Positions 1 to 12,131 are shown, numbered from the stretch's first letter. The stretch is DNA of 64,000 nt from Carallia brachiata (GCA_021464245.1 JADCRB010000029.1:372001-436000); one strand, 5' to 3'. The notes: a model not told the origin generated them from the letters alone. Numbers and translations are program-made.

Positions 1-66
1 TGGCTTTGAATCAATTTGGAACTATACAGTTAAAATTGAAAACAAATGGATTTTTGTATGGAGCAT

Positions 67-270
67 GGTTAGGTGGACGGAAAAGAGATGGAAAAAAGCC
101 TTTGTGCAACCAATAAGTTTATTTGTGCAACAAATAAATAAATTTTTGCAACAAAAATTTAAATGACAATAAGCTGTAAATTCAATTGCAATAATTGAAC
201 CTTCCGTTGCACAAATAAAGGAATTGTGTGCACAAAAATATTTTCGCGTCTTTTCCTGTCCATCTAATCC
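67..270. mobile_element. MITE-like inverted-repeat element, TTGTGCAACAA family, subfamily 1
   Basis: The two ends are imperfect inverted repeats: GGTTAGGTGGACGG on the left and, read on the other strand, GGATTAGATGGACAGG on the right. Inside each end lies TTTGTGCAAC or its reverse complement, and further GTGCAACAA / TTGCACAA words follow. There is no coding capacity. The same core word occurs at 1665-1908, 5068-5270 and 6057-6240. A non-autonomous DNA transposon is the best reading; the superfamily cannot be assigned because no clear target duplication is visible. Confidence 0.55.
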
Positions 271-434
271 TGTCCTCTTTAGTTTTTCTCTTTAAGAATA
301 ACTGATAAATGTCAAACGGACATAACAGCGATACTTTTCGTATCATTTTTTATCTATACGGTTGCATAAAAATCCATGAATTTTGCCCCCCTTGACTTTT
401 TTTAAACTAGTATAAAACAATGAAAAACTACAAC

Positions 435-562
435 AGATGGTGCAGTATAGTCTAGTGGCAAGTGTGCGTTGCCCCCCTCATTAGTCCGCGGTTCGAACCT
501 TTTGAATGAACATTCTTTTTTCACCTTCCCAATTACAATGTTACCCCAAAAAAAAAAAATTG
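435..562 (+). mobile_element. tRNA-derived SINE-like element
   Basis: A pol III type A box (TAGTCTAGTGG, 448-458) is followed 31 bp later by a B box (GGTTCGAACC, 490-499). The sequence between cannot fold as an intact tRNA, and an A-rich tract follows near 547-560. This is the layout of a plant tRNA-headed SINE. The target duplication is not clean, so the limits are approximate. Confidence 0.4.
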
Positions 563-1664
563 AAAAAATGGTTTCATTAAATTATTTCTATTTATTTTCA
601 AAATTATTTGAATAATATTGGCAAATTTTATATTCATTTTTATAAATATTTTATCTTATAATAAAATTAATTGTTATAAATGGATATTAATAATATATCT
701 AGAAACACATGGTAGATCTACACATATATTTATTTGTAAAAATGACTTTAATTTTATTGATTACAATAGTTACAGTAAAAAATATATATTATTACGATAC
801 ATAGTAAAAATAATATATTACATAATCACATTAGAAATAAAGGATTAAATAAATATTATAATTATATATACTAGTTTTAATATTTTAATTTTATTAATCT
901 ATAATCAAATATTTTTACGTAATCACATAACATTGAAAATATTAAAACTCGTATATAAATGCTATACCTTAGCAATACAATCAGGGGTATTGAAATAGAA
1001 ATGTCAAATTTCTGGGCGGCCATTGCACTTTTGAGTCCATGCACCATTATGCAACTCCATGCCCATACCCCAAAGTACTGAACTGTCCATGACTGACGGG
1101 ACCAAAATAATGAGGAGTTGACTATAATTGCTTGTAAAGGACGATCTGTGTAAGATGCTGGAGATAATTTCAGTCAGTTGTCATATTAAATGTCATAGAT
1201 AGCTGTGCACTTTTTTCTGTCCATTGTGTCACAATAACCTGGACTGCCGACTTATGGTTTCCAAATGTGCACATATTTTGTTCGAAGCTATTGTTTATTG
1301 CAGAAAATAAACAAACAAAAAATAAGAAAATATTAGTAAAACAACGCTAGAACATGTATGGGTCAGTGTTAGAACCCCAAACCAACGGTACAAGCGTATA
1401 TACACTTGGCTTTGGTTGTACGTTTGAGGCCCATGCCGAAAGCTAACTATCACACTCGTTAACGGTGTGATTGGATAGTGAAAAATTAAATAGATAATAA
1501 ATAGAAAAGAAAATAAATAAAAAAGTATACAGTAATAATGATATTATTATTGATACAAATTATGGTGTATTACATAGTGCGAAATAAAATAAATAATTGT
1601 AGTTGAGACAAAAAATACAAAGTATGTGTTTGTATTGAAAAAAAATAATACAAAAAAAATTACG
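563..1664. other. AT-rich intergenic DNA
   Basis: Very AT-rich sequence with frequent stops in all frames. The only long open frame (618-848) is composed of Ile, Tyr, Asn and Lys, as expected from AT-rich noncoding DNA. No gene, RNA or element with defined ends was recognised. Confidence 0.6.
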
Positions 1665-1908
1665 AGTACTGTTACGTGGACAGCAAAAATAAGATGCAGA
1701 ACCGACCGAAAATTTTTTTTTGTGCAAGCAGATGCTTTATTGTTTATATGAGACGCTGAATTTCTACAACAACAAATTAGGTGAAAAATACTTTCAAATT
1801 TTGTTGCAATAATTCAACATCTTGTTGCACAAATAAACCAGTTGGTTGCACAAAAAAATTTTCCCGTCTCTTTCGCGTCTCCCTTTTCTCGTCCACCTAC
1901 TTTTACTC
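1665..1908. mobile_element. MITE-like inverted-repeat element, TTGTGCAACAA family, subfamily 1
   Basis: The left end (AGTACTGTTACGTGGAC) matches the reverse complement of the right end (AGTAAAAGTAGGTGGAC). Both continue inward to GAAAATTTTTTT-GTGCAA. Internal TTGTTGCACAAATAAA words match those in the element at 67-270. There is no coding capacity. Confidence 0.5.
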
Positions 1909-3095
1909 AAAAATTAAATAGAAAAATATTTCCGTTTCATTTTTCTTTCATTTTCCCTTTCAATTTGCCAATGAATCAGTAATAATTTTAAAATTTGTTG
2001 CAGTATTTGTCATTTGTTGCAGATATAAATGAAATTATTGCACAAATTAATGTGTCGACTTCTCATTTGTTATCCTATAGGTATCAAATGGGGGGACCAC
2101 TTGTAGGGGTGTTCAAATTTTTAATAAAATATAGTTTTTTTAATAATAAGAAAAAATATTACTAATACAATAACTATTAAGAAATAAATAAATGTTAATA
2201 AAATATTATTACATCGCAAATAATCATTTATTTATTTTTATATATAATGATAGTTTATTTTTTTAAAAATATATATATATCAAAAATATATGTTTACAGT
2301 TAGATTATAATTTATACTTGTTTGGTTATTAAATTCAGTTAACCGAACCGTGAATACCCCTACCACTTACCCCTACTTCTGTAACTAGATCTGTCCTTGA
2401 ATTCAATAAAAAAAAAATCCCAACTTCTTAAATTGCACATTGTGTGCACTTTCGAAGGATTTATATGTCCACTAATTTTAGTATTTTATTTTAATGAAGC
2501 TCAAATGAACCAGGATAATATAAACATATATTAATTGTAACTTATATGTTTGCAAAAATGAGATTCCTCCAAGTAACGAACCGCTGCATACTGAACCTCA
2601 TTTTCTGCAAATTCATTAATTATCACATGTAATCCGACTATGTAAACCTCCATTTTAAAATTAAAATTTTTCTTCCAATGCTTTCACACGTATTGATGAG
2701 TATTGGTATATATCGTCTCCATTCAAATTCTATACGTCGGTATTAGAAATCAATTACATGTACCAAAAGTAATAATAAAATGCAATTAGAATTAAGCTAA
2801 TTACCCTCTCTTATAGTCGCTGAAATAATGTAGGCCAATTTTTTTCCTCATTATGCTACCAATGTAACATTTTTTTTACCTACATGCATATATGTCCCAA
2901 TTAAAAGCATAAATAAAATTGTATGATTTTTAATAGTGCCGCAAAGTTGTGCAATTGTGAAAAAAAAAAAAATTACTCATTGCATAATCGCAAACAAACC
3001 TGGTTAAAAACATTAATGAATGTCAAATTTCCCTTCAATTTCCATCCACTAAATTAAATTCGATTAAAGTTAATTAAAAGTTAAAAGCACATTTC
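1909..3095. other. AT-rich intergenic DNA
   Basis: No gene was recognised. TTGTTGCAG and TTGCACAAATTAA words at about 1998-2050 look like debris of the same MITE family as the flanking element. Confidence 0.5.
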
Positions 3096-3844
3096 CTCAT
3101 TGCACTTGTTATTTTATGGTTATTTAGGTCTGAACTTCCAAGCTGAAGGACATAAGCTACGGTATATGACTGATGGTGAAAATATTGGCTTCGCATTATC
3201 AGACATGGCTTCACATAATTTGCCTGAAGTACTGCAAACTTATTCACGAATACCAACTTCCCAGATCCTTTCCCAAACCAAGTTGATCCGCATTTAATGC
3301 AGTAGGATCCACATTACACAAAGTAGTCACTGTTCAGTCACCATCATCTAGCAGATGTAGCCCGCATATGTGTCAACAAAGTATTTGTTTGCTTCACTTA
3401 TCATCATCACCACTCCCCTCTTCGGTCTCTAAGCACACCATAATCAAGCGTTTCCCTCCAAATTTTCCCTCCCATTTCTCGTGCGTCCGATAAATGAAAG
3501 GGTATACTTCTGCCAATATAAGAAGGACATTATATAATGCCCATTCCACCTTCCAAAGCCCCAGTTGCAAATAAGCTGTGGCTTAGTAAGCTTGTATTCT
3601 CTCATACGGCAACATACAACTGCAATTGTGAGCACAATGATTTCCTCTGCGGGACTTGCATATGATGGTATGAGCCTATTTGAAGTGTGGTCTTTTTTTG
3701 CACTCTCTTTAACACAATAGTTTATGTTAATCGATGTTCATATATCAAGTACATGCCCTCATCTTTGCAACAACACCTCATCTCATACTTACACAACTAC
3801 TCAAAAGTTTACAAATCTGTGGCCCCAAATGAGGAATCCCTGAA

Positions 3845-4384
3845 GTGATCATATCACACATGCATCTCATGCATCCTATACAAACACTTGGCCTTATTTC
3901 GATGAAAAAATGTAGGCAACTAAAAGTCTTACATTTGCACTTTTATCCTTCACTGCATGTAATAGCGTCGTCATGGTTGTTTCTAGGTTCTGCTTCTCAG
4001 ATACCAAAGGAAATTGCTTCCGTGTATACGGAGACTGCATACCAAGTTTTCCGTATCGTCATGGATGAGGCATGGATGCTTAGGAACGAAATTGAAGAAT
4101 TCCTTGAAGAACTAATCAACAAACTCGGTTATCCTTGGCTGCGTTGCTTCTTATATAAAATAAGGGACCGCCTGCCTCGCATTGCCAAGGTTCTCCGGGT
4201 CTGTGCTAGGAAAAGGGCTGGGATCAAAGTTGGGAAAACAGTAATTGTACGTAATACAAGGGCACTACATAGTGTTAAAAAAGTGACAAACAACTGCTGT
4301 GTTGGCAATGGGGGGGGAGAAAATGCCACAAATGCTGGTCCACAGAATGAGGCGATCATTCTTAAATCCTCAGATTCTGACTAA
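3845..4384 (+). CDS. Unrecognised open reading frame, possible gene fragment
   Basis: An open frame of 179 codons, long for this AT-rich region. The middle part (about residues 55-130) has ordinary protein-like composition, with an acidic helix-like stretch (EIEEFLEELINKLGY) and then a basic stretch rich in Arg and Lys. The C-terminus is Gly/Asn-rich and ends SSDSD. The first 40 or so residues are less convincing, so translation may begin later or the frame may be an exon fragment. No family was recognised and no promoter or splice sites were identified. It could be a remnant of a transposon gene. Confidence 0.2.
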   Translation: MIISHMHLMHPIQTLGLISMKKCRQLKVLHLHFYPSLHVIASSWLFLGSASQIPKEIASVYTETAYQVFRIVMDEAWMLRNEIEEFLEELINKLGYPWLRCFLYKIRDRLPRIAKVLRVCARKRAGIKVGKTVIVRNTRALHSVKKVTNNCCVGNGGGENATNAGPQNEAIILKSSDSD

Positions 4385-5060
4385 TTTCTGACCTTCGTTG
4401 TAGAGGCTTCATTTTTTAAGACAGTCGGTCATGCTATTGTGTCCTCATAGTTATCAGTACATGAATTGCATGGCTTGATTGGAGCAGTTAAATTTTTTTT
4501 TTCTTCTTTATGTTGCTGACTTTTTGGGGAGAAGTGTGGGCCCTAGCTTGCTGCACGACCACTTAGCCTAGGTATGTTCATTGCACTACTGCCCAACCGA
4601 ACCAAGTCAAAAAATTTTTTGTTTTTGGGTTTATTCCCCTCTCAGTGTTAATGGGCTATATGTATCTATATTGGGCCTATTTATATACCACACTTTTATG
4701 CTCAAGATTTTGGGCTACAACATCAAACTCGAGCTGGCAATGACCAGACTATGCACTACTAATCATACTTTCCCAAATTGTAACTTATTTATCCTCAATC
4801 GCCACATACAAGTCCATAGACAGATAAGCTGGAGTAAATTTAGGCCTACTACTGAAATCAGCCCATCGTTAGTTATCTAGCAAAGTAATAACCTATGAGG
4901 GCCATAAGGCCATTTAAAAAAGGTGGATATCCTATTCTTGTTTAAAGTCTTTTCTCAACACCTGAGCAATGGCCATTTTTTCAACATTCTTTTTTTCTTC
5001 ATATATTGTTGAACTTCCTACTTCACCTCAATGCCTTTTGCACAGGCACTGGAAAAATAA
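4385..5060. other. Intergenic DNA without recognised features
   Basis: No convincing gene or repeat with defined ends was seen. The open frames at 4581-4880 and 4969-5368 have no family resemblance, and the latter reads through the MITE at 5068-5270. Confidence 0.5.
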
Positions 5061-5067
5061 AAAAATT

Positions 5068-5270
5068 AGAGTTCCAGAATCGGACATCTGCCCGAATATT
5101 TTTTTGTGCAACAAATCTATCATTTTGTGCAACAAGACTGCTTTTGTGCAACAAGAAAAATCTTTATTTTTTCATTTTTTGGTTGCAAAAACCAATGGTC
5201 TTGTTGCACAAAATCATAGTCTTGTTGCACAAAAAAATATTCGGGCAGATGCCCGATTCTGGAAGTGTAA
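5068..5270. mobile_element. MITE-like inverted-repeat element, TTGTGCAACAA family, subfamily 2
   Basis: Near-perfect terminal inverted repeats of roughly 45 bp. Both ends read CCAGAATCGG(G/A)CATCTG, then CCCGAATATTTTTTTG, then TGCAACAA. Each half contains two or three more copies of TTGTGCAACAAG in the orientation of that half, so the whole element is a long imperfect palindrome. It has no protein-coding role. The repeated internal word is a plausible transposase-binding site. Closest relatives are at 6057-6240 and, heavily mutated, at 43808-44008. Confidence 0.65.
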
Positions 5271-5280
5271 TGGCACCCCT

Positions 5281-6056
5281 AAAAAAATGGCACCGGATCA
5301 TGTTTTACTATTTATTGTACGAGTTTCAAAAAGTGGATAATCGGTACGCGCAGCCTGAGAACCGTTGACCACATCTAGATGTCCCAGTTCACTTCACTCA
5401 AATTTGAACGTATAAATTAAACAGATAATGTTCCCTTGGCAAGCATCAAACATCCTGTATGAAGGATGAAAGCATGAGCTCTCCATTACCGAAGAAAAAC
5501 ACCTTTTTATGTGTCCTTCATTAATTTTTATTATTACTATTTATTTATTGCTTAATTCAAAATTGAATATATAATTTCTTTAAAAATTACAACATATAAA
5601 TGAGAACATATGTTTCCTTTAATTTATTTCAACTAAATAGTTACCTCTATTGTTTACCAGTTCGTTTCCATATCAATAATATGACACTTATGGAATCCCA
5701 TGCAAAAAAAAATTTATTACTTTTGCTGCCAACACATTCCAACTATCGCATTAATTACATTCCCATCAAAATTTTATATACCATACATTGCAACGATTTC
5801 ATAATAATTTAAAAATACTATCTGGCTAATTTTCTATTCAGTTTTAAATCTTCATCATATCTCAGCCCAGCAATTCTTCACTCACAAACACTATACTCCG
5901 TCCAAGACAAACATAAGAGCAACGCATTGAGTCAAATTTCCCAAACAAGAACAATGTAATCTTATTTTACTTTACACCCATCCAACTAGAACTAGACATT
6001 TGTCAGGCCGATATTATAATTATAATCATGGTTGAATACCACCTGCATACATGATT
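5281..6056. other. Intergenic DNA without recognised features
   Basis: AT-rich sequence lying between two related MITEs. No gene was recognised. Confidence 0.5.
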
Positions 6057-6240
6057 GGGTGCCATTACAGCTCCAGAATCGAGCATCTGCCCAAATATTT
6101 TTTTGTGCAACAAGACTGCTATTTTGTGCAACAGAAAAATACAGATTTCTTTTGTTGCACAAAATATCAATATTGTTGCACAATATCACTGTCTTGTTGC
6201 ACAAAACACATTCGGGCAGATACCCGATTCTGGCAGCCTA
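6057..6240. mobile_element. MITE-like inverted-repeat element, TTGTGCAACAA family, subfamily 2
   Basis: Same terminal inverted repeats and internal TTGTGCAACAAGACTG words as the element at 5068-5270, about 800 bp away. The left flank GGGTGCCATTACA matches, in reverse, the sequence just outside the right end of that element. The family terminus may therefore be slightly longer than the obvious repeat. Confidence 0.65.
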
Positions 6241-6789
6241 ATTTTTTCATACATGATTTACAATCCATACACATTCAAGGGTATACACCATGATGCGCTG
6301 CTCCTATGCCATGCATGCTTGACTCAACTTTATACTTCCATATACTCCGCAATACATTGGATTTCCAATTGGAGCCCACAAATGAACCGATGGAGGGATG
6401 GCATCCCTGTGTGATAATGTTGTTGATCCTGCCATCATGGTACCACATCATCAATTGAACAACTACCTGTCATTATATTAAAGGGAAAATAAAGCAGACC
6501 TACCATATTTACCAAATACTTACTTTCCAATACAATCAATATTAGATTTCTAACATTCTACCTGAACTGGATTGTTCATTTCGCCCACACACATTCCCAT
6601 CACTGAAGATGAAGCCCTTCCTAGATCCAAATATCCTTCAGTTGCCTACATTCAACAAATACATTAGCTATTTTAATACTACTGAAATTTTGCATATTTC
6701 TCATTTCCTTTAAAACCTTTTTTTATCCACATTAACTAATAAATTAATTCACACAATCGCAGCTTTAAATTGTACTGCTAATTAACCTG

Positions 6790-9031
6790 TTGCAATAATG
6801 CTGACGCAGAAGTGCTGTGAAAGGCACTAGATCCTGCTCCTATCTTCCTCTCTACCCTTTTTTTCACATAATTCTTTTTCTTCCTTACTCGTTCAATATT
6901 GGAAACCAAACGGTTCGTCCTCGGTCTCCCCCTACGCCTAACGGTGACAGGATCTTTGTATTTTTGTCTATTGCTCTTCTTTCATCGACACTACTATTAC
7001 CTTCACCTCCCTTCCTGGTTGCGTTAGCTCTTTCTTGCCCTTGTTAGCAATGCCACTTTGGTTTGGCCATTTCTCTATCCTTTCACAGTTTTCTTTCAAT
7101 GAACCCATCAAGTAGTCAAACTTGTTCTCATCTCGTACAGCATAGCTCATTGCTGTGTAGAACACATCTTCTAATTGTTTTGCCCTTACCATCTCACTTG
7201 ACATTGATGTGCACCCCAACTTTATGCTACTATGCACACGAGCCACATCCTTCCGCCACCTACGCAGTATATACCTCTCCGGAATTACATTAACATCATT
7301 GTAAGTCAACACCTTGAACACATGAGGCATAGTATACCTTTAAATTCAAATAGCATACAATTGCATTTGGCTTCCACAGTATCACATTCATAGTTTACCA
7401 AAAACGTCAACCGAGTTGTAGTCTCATGCCCCCACTGACAATCTGTGTCACCTCATACATGGAATTCCTTGCATCAGCAGATATCAACTTCACATCACAA
7501 TACATTATGTCCACAAGATTTTTCTGCACAAGCCTGAAAATGTTGTTTGTATACGCATTTCTCAACTTCTTCTCAAAAGCCAACAAGGTTATGCACGGAA
7601 TTTGACTATTCCCTGACAAAAATCCTCTTGCATTTCCTTCTCCACCTTCTCTCTAACTGCAAGCTCATACTGCTCTGCAAACTTTGTTAGTGTTGTTCTC
7701 GAATGCACATATCCATCGAAATAAGAGTTCATACTTTCACTCCTTTGCGTAGTTGACATACCTCCCCAAAAAGATGATTTCACATATACTGGCACCCATA
7801 ATTGCTTATTTGCAATCAAATTCTCTAACCATTCGTTTGATTGCAAATTATACTGCCTTATCATGGATCCCCATTTCTCTTCAAACTCATTTCTGGTCAT
7901 AGAATCATAGACAGCACACATGATAGTGTCTCTAATCTCCTCAGCTTCTCCATTTCCTGCAAACTTTTTCGGTAGTTTTGACATTATATGCCATAAACAC
8001 CACCTATGTCGTGTGTTTGGAAAAACTTTCTTAATTGCTTCACCATTTGAGCACATTGATCTGTAATTATAGCCTCTGGATGCTTACCATCCATGCAACT
8101 TAACCATGTTTTCAAACAACCAGGTAAAAGTCTTACTCTTCTCATTGTTCAATAAAGCACATCCAAAAAGAATAGAATGTCCATGCTGATTTACACCTAC
8201 GAAGCAAGCAAACGGCATTTCATACTTATTTACTAGATAGGTTGTGTCAAATGTTATAACATCATTGAAATCCTTGTATGCAGCCCTGCACCTCCCATCT
8301 GCCCAAAAGACGTGCTTCAGCCTACCTTCTTTATCAGGCTTAATCAAATATACAAAATCTTTACTTTCCGTCTGCATTTTCCCAAAAAGATTGTGCAATG
8401 CTTCTGCATCCCCTCCCACTACTTGTAGCCTACGCACTTTGCTCACATGATTGGTAAGATCCACACTCAAACAAGGCAAATTTTCATGACCACCGGCTTT
8501 ATAAACCACGGATTTCACATTTTGACATGGCCTTAAACCTGCCATCTCATTGATTTCTAATTGCCTCTTCCTTTGAAAATCAACAACTCGATGTTGCCTA
8601 ATATAACGAGATAGTTTCGGACTAACCTCGTGATTGTGCCCCAACTTCACTTTTGTGATTATCCATACCCCTTCTAGCTTCACACAACTGATTCTAACTT
8701 TGCATCCTTCCCTACCACTCAGACGTCGTGCCAATATGTTGTTACCCTTTGCCTTGTGCTCCCTACCTTTGTTACAAGTTATCGTCAACCACCTTAATTC
8801 TCCAGTCAACACATCCCTTCTACTCCCACGCTTTGATATCCCAAATCCCTTCTCTTTTGCATATCGCTTATAAAACTCATACACTTCCTCAAGCTGCTCA
8901 AATCCCATTCCAACTTTAGGTTCCAGTTCTGCTACTCTTTCCTCTTCACCTACCATTTCCTCACCAAATTGATTGCCTTCCCCACGGGAACTCCTGTTTT
9001 CCAATCCACCCACATTTGTAACGCCATCCAT
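6790..9031 (-). pseudogene. FAR1/FHY3-related (MULE transposase-derived) gene, broken by frameshifts
   Basis: Five reading-frame pieces on the minus strand line up as one FAR1-family protein. 9031-8084: an N-terminal FAR1 DNA-binding region (EFYKRYAKEKGFGISKRGS, with Cys and His pairs ending GHNHE), then the start of the MULE transposase domain (ITFDTTYLVNKYEMPFACF). 8056-7589: the middle (NTRHRWCLWHIMSKLPKKF). 7619-7407: the following segment, then a SWIM zinc-finger core (CNCMLFEFKGILC, near 7340-7390). 7330-6968: the C-terminal region. A basic RRRGRPR tail typical of the family lies near 6915-6943 in yet another frame. Single-base shifts are apparent near 8110, 8045, 7612, 7335 and 6955. 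Family members are light-signalling transcription factors or active MULE transposases; the sequence alone does not separate these. Terminal inverted repeats were not found. The copy looks non-functional unless the assembly has many 1-nt errors. Confidence 0.8.
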
Positions 9032-9105
9032 TTTTCTCCTTCCCTTTACATTCTGCCTCTTTCACTTTCCTGCATTCAATTTAATTTCACATTAGTTTCA
9101 AATTA

Positions 9106-9312
9106 TTCTCTACCCAATTAATTTGCACTTCATCTAAATAGTTTTCATCTTCGCACCTATCTTCCCTAATTTATCCTACTATCACACTCCTTACCATAAC
9201 AGACTCATTCAATTTTTTCTCTACCTAACTACTTTTAACTTCATTAAACACATTTCATTTCAGCACCTATATTCGCCAACTTATCCTCCTATCAAACTTC
9301 TTACCATAACAG
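9106..9312. repeat. Tandem duplication, two diverged units of about 97 bp
   Basis: Units at 9106-9202 and 9217-9312 both begin TTCTCTACC and end CTTACCATAACAG. They share a diverged middle containing CACCTAT and TTATCCT. They lie about 75-280 bp upstream of the FAR1-like start codon. Confidence 0.55.
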
Positions 9313-10870
9313 TTTCTGCTTTGACTGCCTTCATTCTCCTCCTTCCTTACTGCATTCCACTAAACTAACTCATTTCGTTCATGTCATTACACCTACATTC
9401 TTTTTCTAACTACCCGCAAACTACCTTCCTCACACATTCTACTTCTTCTACCATCTACTTTTTTAACACCCCATTTTAACCCACCTATTTCTCATTGTTT
9501 TCATATTCAACTTTCATTTCTCTTCTTCATTATCTCTTTCTTTTTTCAATTTTCTTCTCAATTTTTCTGCCCCTTACCTTTTCCATTGCCAACGCTTTAT
9601 CCCTCCCACAACTTCTCTTTCTAGCATCGTACATTGTTTCTCTCCCTGACTTTCCTCTGTTTCCTCAATCTTTTACCAACCTAATCCCCACGCAGATACC
9701 CATGCATATACCCCAGCATTATCGACATTCAGTACATGCTTAATCGATTTCAACTGTGCTTTAATCAATTGGACTTACCAGTTTCTATGCTGCACGCTAA
9801 TTTCTCCTATGCCTTCCTCATATCGCTTGCTTATGCTTATGCGCCTCCACTTTTAATTTCCTGTTCCCCTTTCGCTGCCTCTTTTTTCCCTATGCAATAT
9901 ATCTAACCCCACTTTGCTTCCTAATTCCTCCGACAATCCCGAAATTTGGAGGGAATTTTCCCCCCTCTTTTGCTTTCCTGTGCACCTTCACGTGCTCTTC
10001 ATTTCCCTTTATTAAAAAATTGCATCTCACCTTTTAACCCATTTTTTATATTCCACAGCCACGTCAGATTGGTGGTCATTTGCCTCCCGCGTCTGCCCAT
10101 CTAATGATGCTCATTTCAATTGTTTGAATTTGAGGGCCATGATACTAACAATTATTATTGTGGCCTAAAGAAACTAACAATTATCATCTGCTCAAGCTAA
10201 AACCTTCATGTAGTATGTGTCTGCAAGGAATTGGTAAAAAAAAGACTGTCAAAGGAATAGATGTTTGTTGCTTTGACTTTTCGGTTTTTTTTTTTCTATT
10301 ACAAAAAAGTCAAGAAATAATAATTGAGTCATTAAAACTTGAAAAATAACTAAAAGGTCTCAATATTTTAACTAATTATATTAAAAATAAGAAATATATT
10401 TTCGCTTTTTAAAAGAGAACATTGTGAATTGATTTTTTCTTTTTCGTCTATCAGAACTGATAGCCCAGCAATACGAAGAAGTAAAAAGTGAGAGTTAAGT
10501 TTAGAATTCGTTACTCTAAATTTAAGAATTAAAAATACCTACCTTCAATCAATTGAGTTAAACTCACTATCCTACTGCAAACAGTAGTAACCGGGTTAAG
10601 ACTACTGCCATTTTTTGGGCCCTGCTTTTAAGTTGAATATCGGGAGCAAACCGTCGGGCCTCTACTAGAGGGTAGATCTGGGCAGCCAGGGCACTCTTGT
10701 TAGTCCAAGAGCTAGGCATGTTCGCAATGATGTACAAAGCCCAATAAATGGGTGTCCAAATTCTGGTGTGCACTAGATCTACGTCGTGAGACACTGTCCA
10801 TCTGGATCTAGTCCACGCGAGACCAATTAAGTCTAGCGACGCCCAAGAGAGTTATGTAATCGATTACTAA
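9313..10870. other. Pyrimidine-rich upstream DNA and intergenic sequence
   Basis: 9313-10000 is C/T-rich on the + strand and lies upstream of the FAR1-like gene, so it may hold its 5' leader or promoter. 10560-10860 has higher complexity, with an unrecognised 75-codon minus-strand frame. No gene was assigned. Confidence 0.4.
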
Positions 10871-10873
10871 TAG

Positions 10874-10985
10874 TGTAATCTAACTAGTTAAAGTATTTGG
10901 TCTTAACTGAGAGATTTTAAATTTAAGCATCACTAAATACAATCTTAAGACTGGGACTCGTTGGTGTGACGAAACTTAAGAATTC
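10874..10985 (+). mobile_element. SINE-like repeat, copy 1
   Basis: GTAATCTAACTAGTTAAAG, followed by GAGAGATTTTAAATTTAAGC and then ATCACTAAATAC. This matches a second copy at 49033-49145 (GTGGTCTAACTGGTAAAAG, GAGAGATCATGAATTCAAGC, ATCGCTAGACGC). The first block resembles a pol III A box and the second a decayed B box, so a tRNA-derived SINE is likely. Limits are approximate. Confidence 0.35.
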
Positions 10986-10999
10986 TCTGTTGTGACTTC

Positions 11000-11840
11000 T
11001 ATTATATTTATCTGCATTGTTTGCATTATTAGGATGAAGCTTAATACTATCTAATGGACCGTCGAGATACTGTTCTTATTTCTTAACTTTCAGATAAAAA
11101 AAAATTATGTAATCACTTTTGTATAAATAAAAACAAAATTGATAGCTAGATAGGAGATTTGAGAGTTCTAATACTTTTTGATAAGATTGTCGAGATACTT
11201 CCTTTATTTTTTCTTTTTTTTGAAAAAAAAAAAAAAGAGAGTGAATTATGTGACTACCCATGTATAAGCGAAAGCAAAATTGATAGCAGGATGGGAGATT
11301 TAAGACCGGAGTTTAGGTGGGAAAGAGAAACAGAGAAAGAGAAATGGTGGAACCCACCATAAGTTCTCTCAATATTTTATTTTTTAAAAAAAATTAGTGT
11401 TTTAAGTATAATAATTAAATTTAATGTACAATAAATATAATTATAAAAATTTATTAAATTTTTATGTATTAAAATTAAAGTTGATATACAAGAGATATCA
11501 TACATATAATTCAAGTTGATGTACAATAACTTAACTTTAATGTATAATATACATAAATTAAAAATATATATATTATAACTACCAGTTTATAAGACACCCG
11601 ACTGGGCATCAAATCTCAAAAGGAAATTATGCTCTCTATTCACTACCTTAAGGTTATAATCTCAAAAGGATTTAAGAATTTATTTTGATTTTTAGTTTTG
11701 AGTAGTCGATCTTTAATTTTCATTTATAAACTTACTTTATCTACGAAAAAATGATAATGCTATCATTATGATTATTATTATTATTATTGTAATTTAAAAA
11801 AAAAAAGAACGACGTTTATTTTCTTTTATTTTGTTAATTA
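11000..11840. other. AT-rich intergenic DNA
   Basis: No gene was recognised. A short ATT microsatellite lies at about 11767-11788. Confidence 0.5.
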
Positions 11841-11849
11841 AGAATTAAG

Positions 11850-11891
11850 AGCCCATCAGACTAATGTGACCCGGCCCGAAGAAAAACCCTA
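11850..11891 (+). promoter_or_regulatory. Site II-like motif and telo-box upstream of the TRM112-like gene
   Basis: AGCCCA (11850-11855, matching the site II consensus in reverse) is followed by the telo-box AAACCCTA (11884-11891). In plants this pair is typical of promoters of ribosome-biogenesis and translation genes. It fits the neighbouring gene, whose family works in rRNA, tRNA and translation-factor methylation. The motif match is direct; regulation by it is inferred. Confidence 0.5.
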
Positions 11892-11991
11892 CAACCGTCT
11901 CGTTCTACTCGCTCTACGTAGCTGCTCTCGCCTCCGCTTCACTTCTCTTCTTTCATCTCCAAGGGCCTACCGATCCACCTGATTTTCCAAG

Positions 11992-12116
11992 GTAACTCTA
12001 CCAATTTTCTTTCTTTAATTTTCTTCAATTTCTTAATCGCGTTGCCGGAGCACAAAACCTTTCTTTTCTAAACTCATTCAACTCGCAGTCAGTTGTAATT
12101 GTTCAAAATTCTACAG
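11992..12116 (+). other. Probable 5'-UTR intron of the TRM112-like gene
   Basis: The donor CAAG|GTAACT (11991/11992) and the acceptor TTCTACAG| (12116/12117), preceded by T-rich sequence, bracket 125 bp just upstream of the start codon. Splicing would leave 15 nt between the junction and the ATG. Inferred from splice consensus only. Confidence 0.5.
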
Positions 12117-12131
12117 AATTTGGAGGGAGAG

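Noticed and set aside
437..510. A functional tRNA gene, because of A and B box matches
   Set aside because: The acceptor and anticodon arms do not pair, and a poly(A)-like tract follows. A SINE head explains it better.
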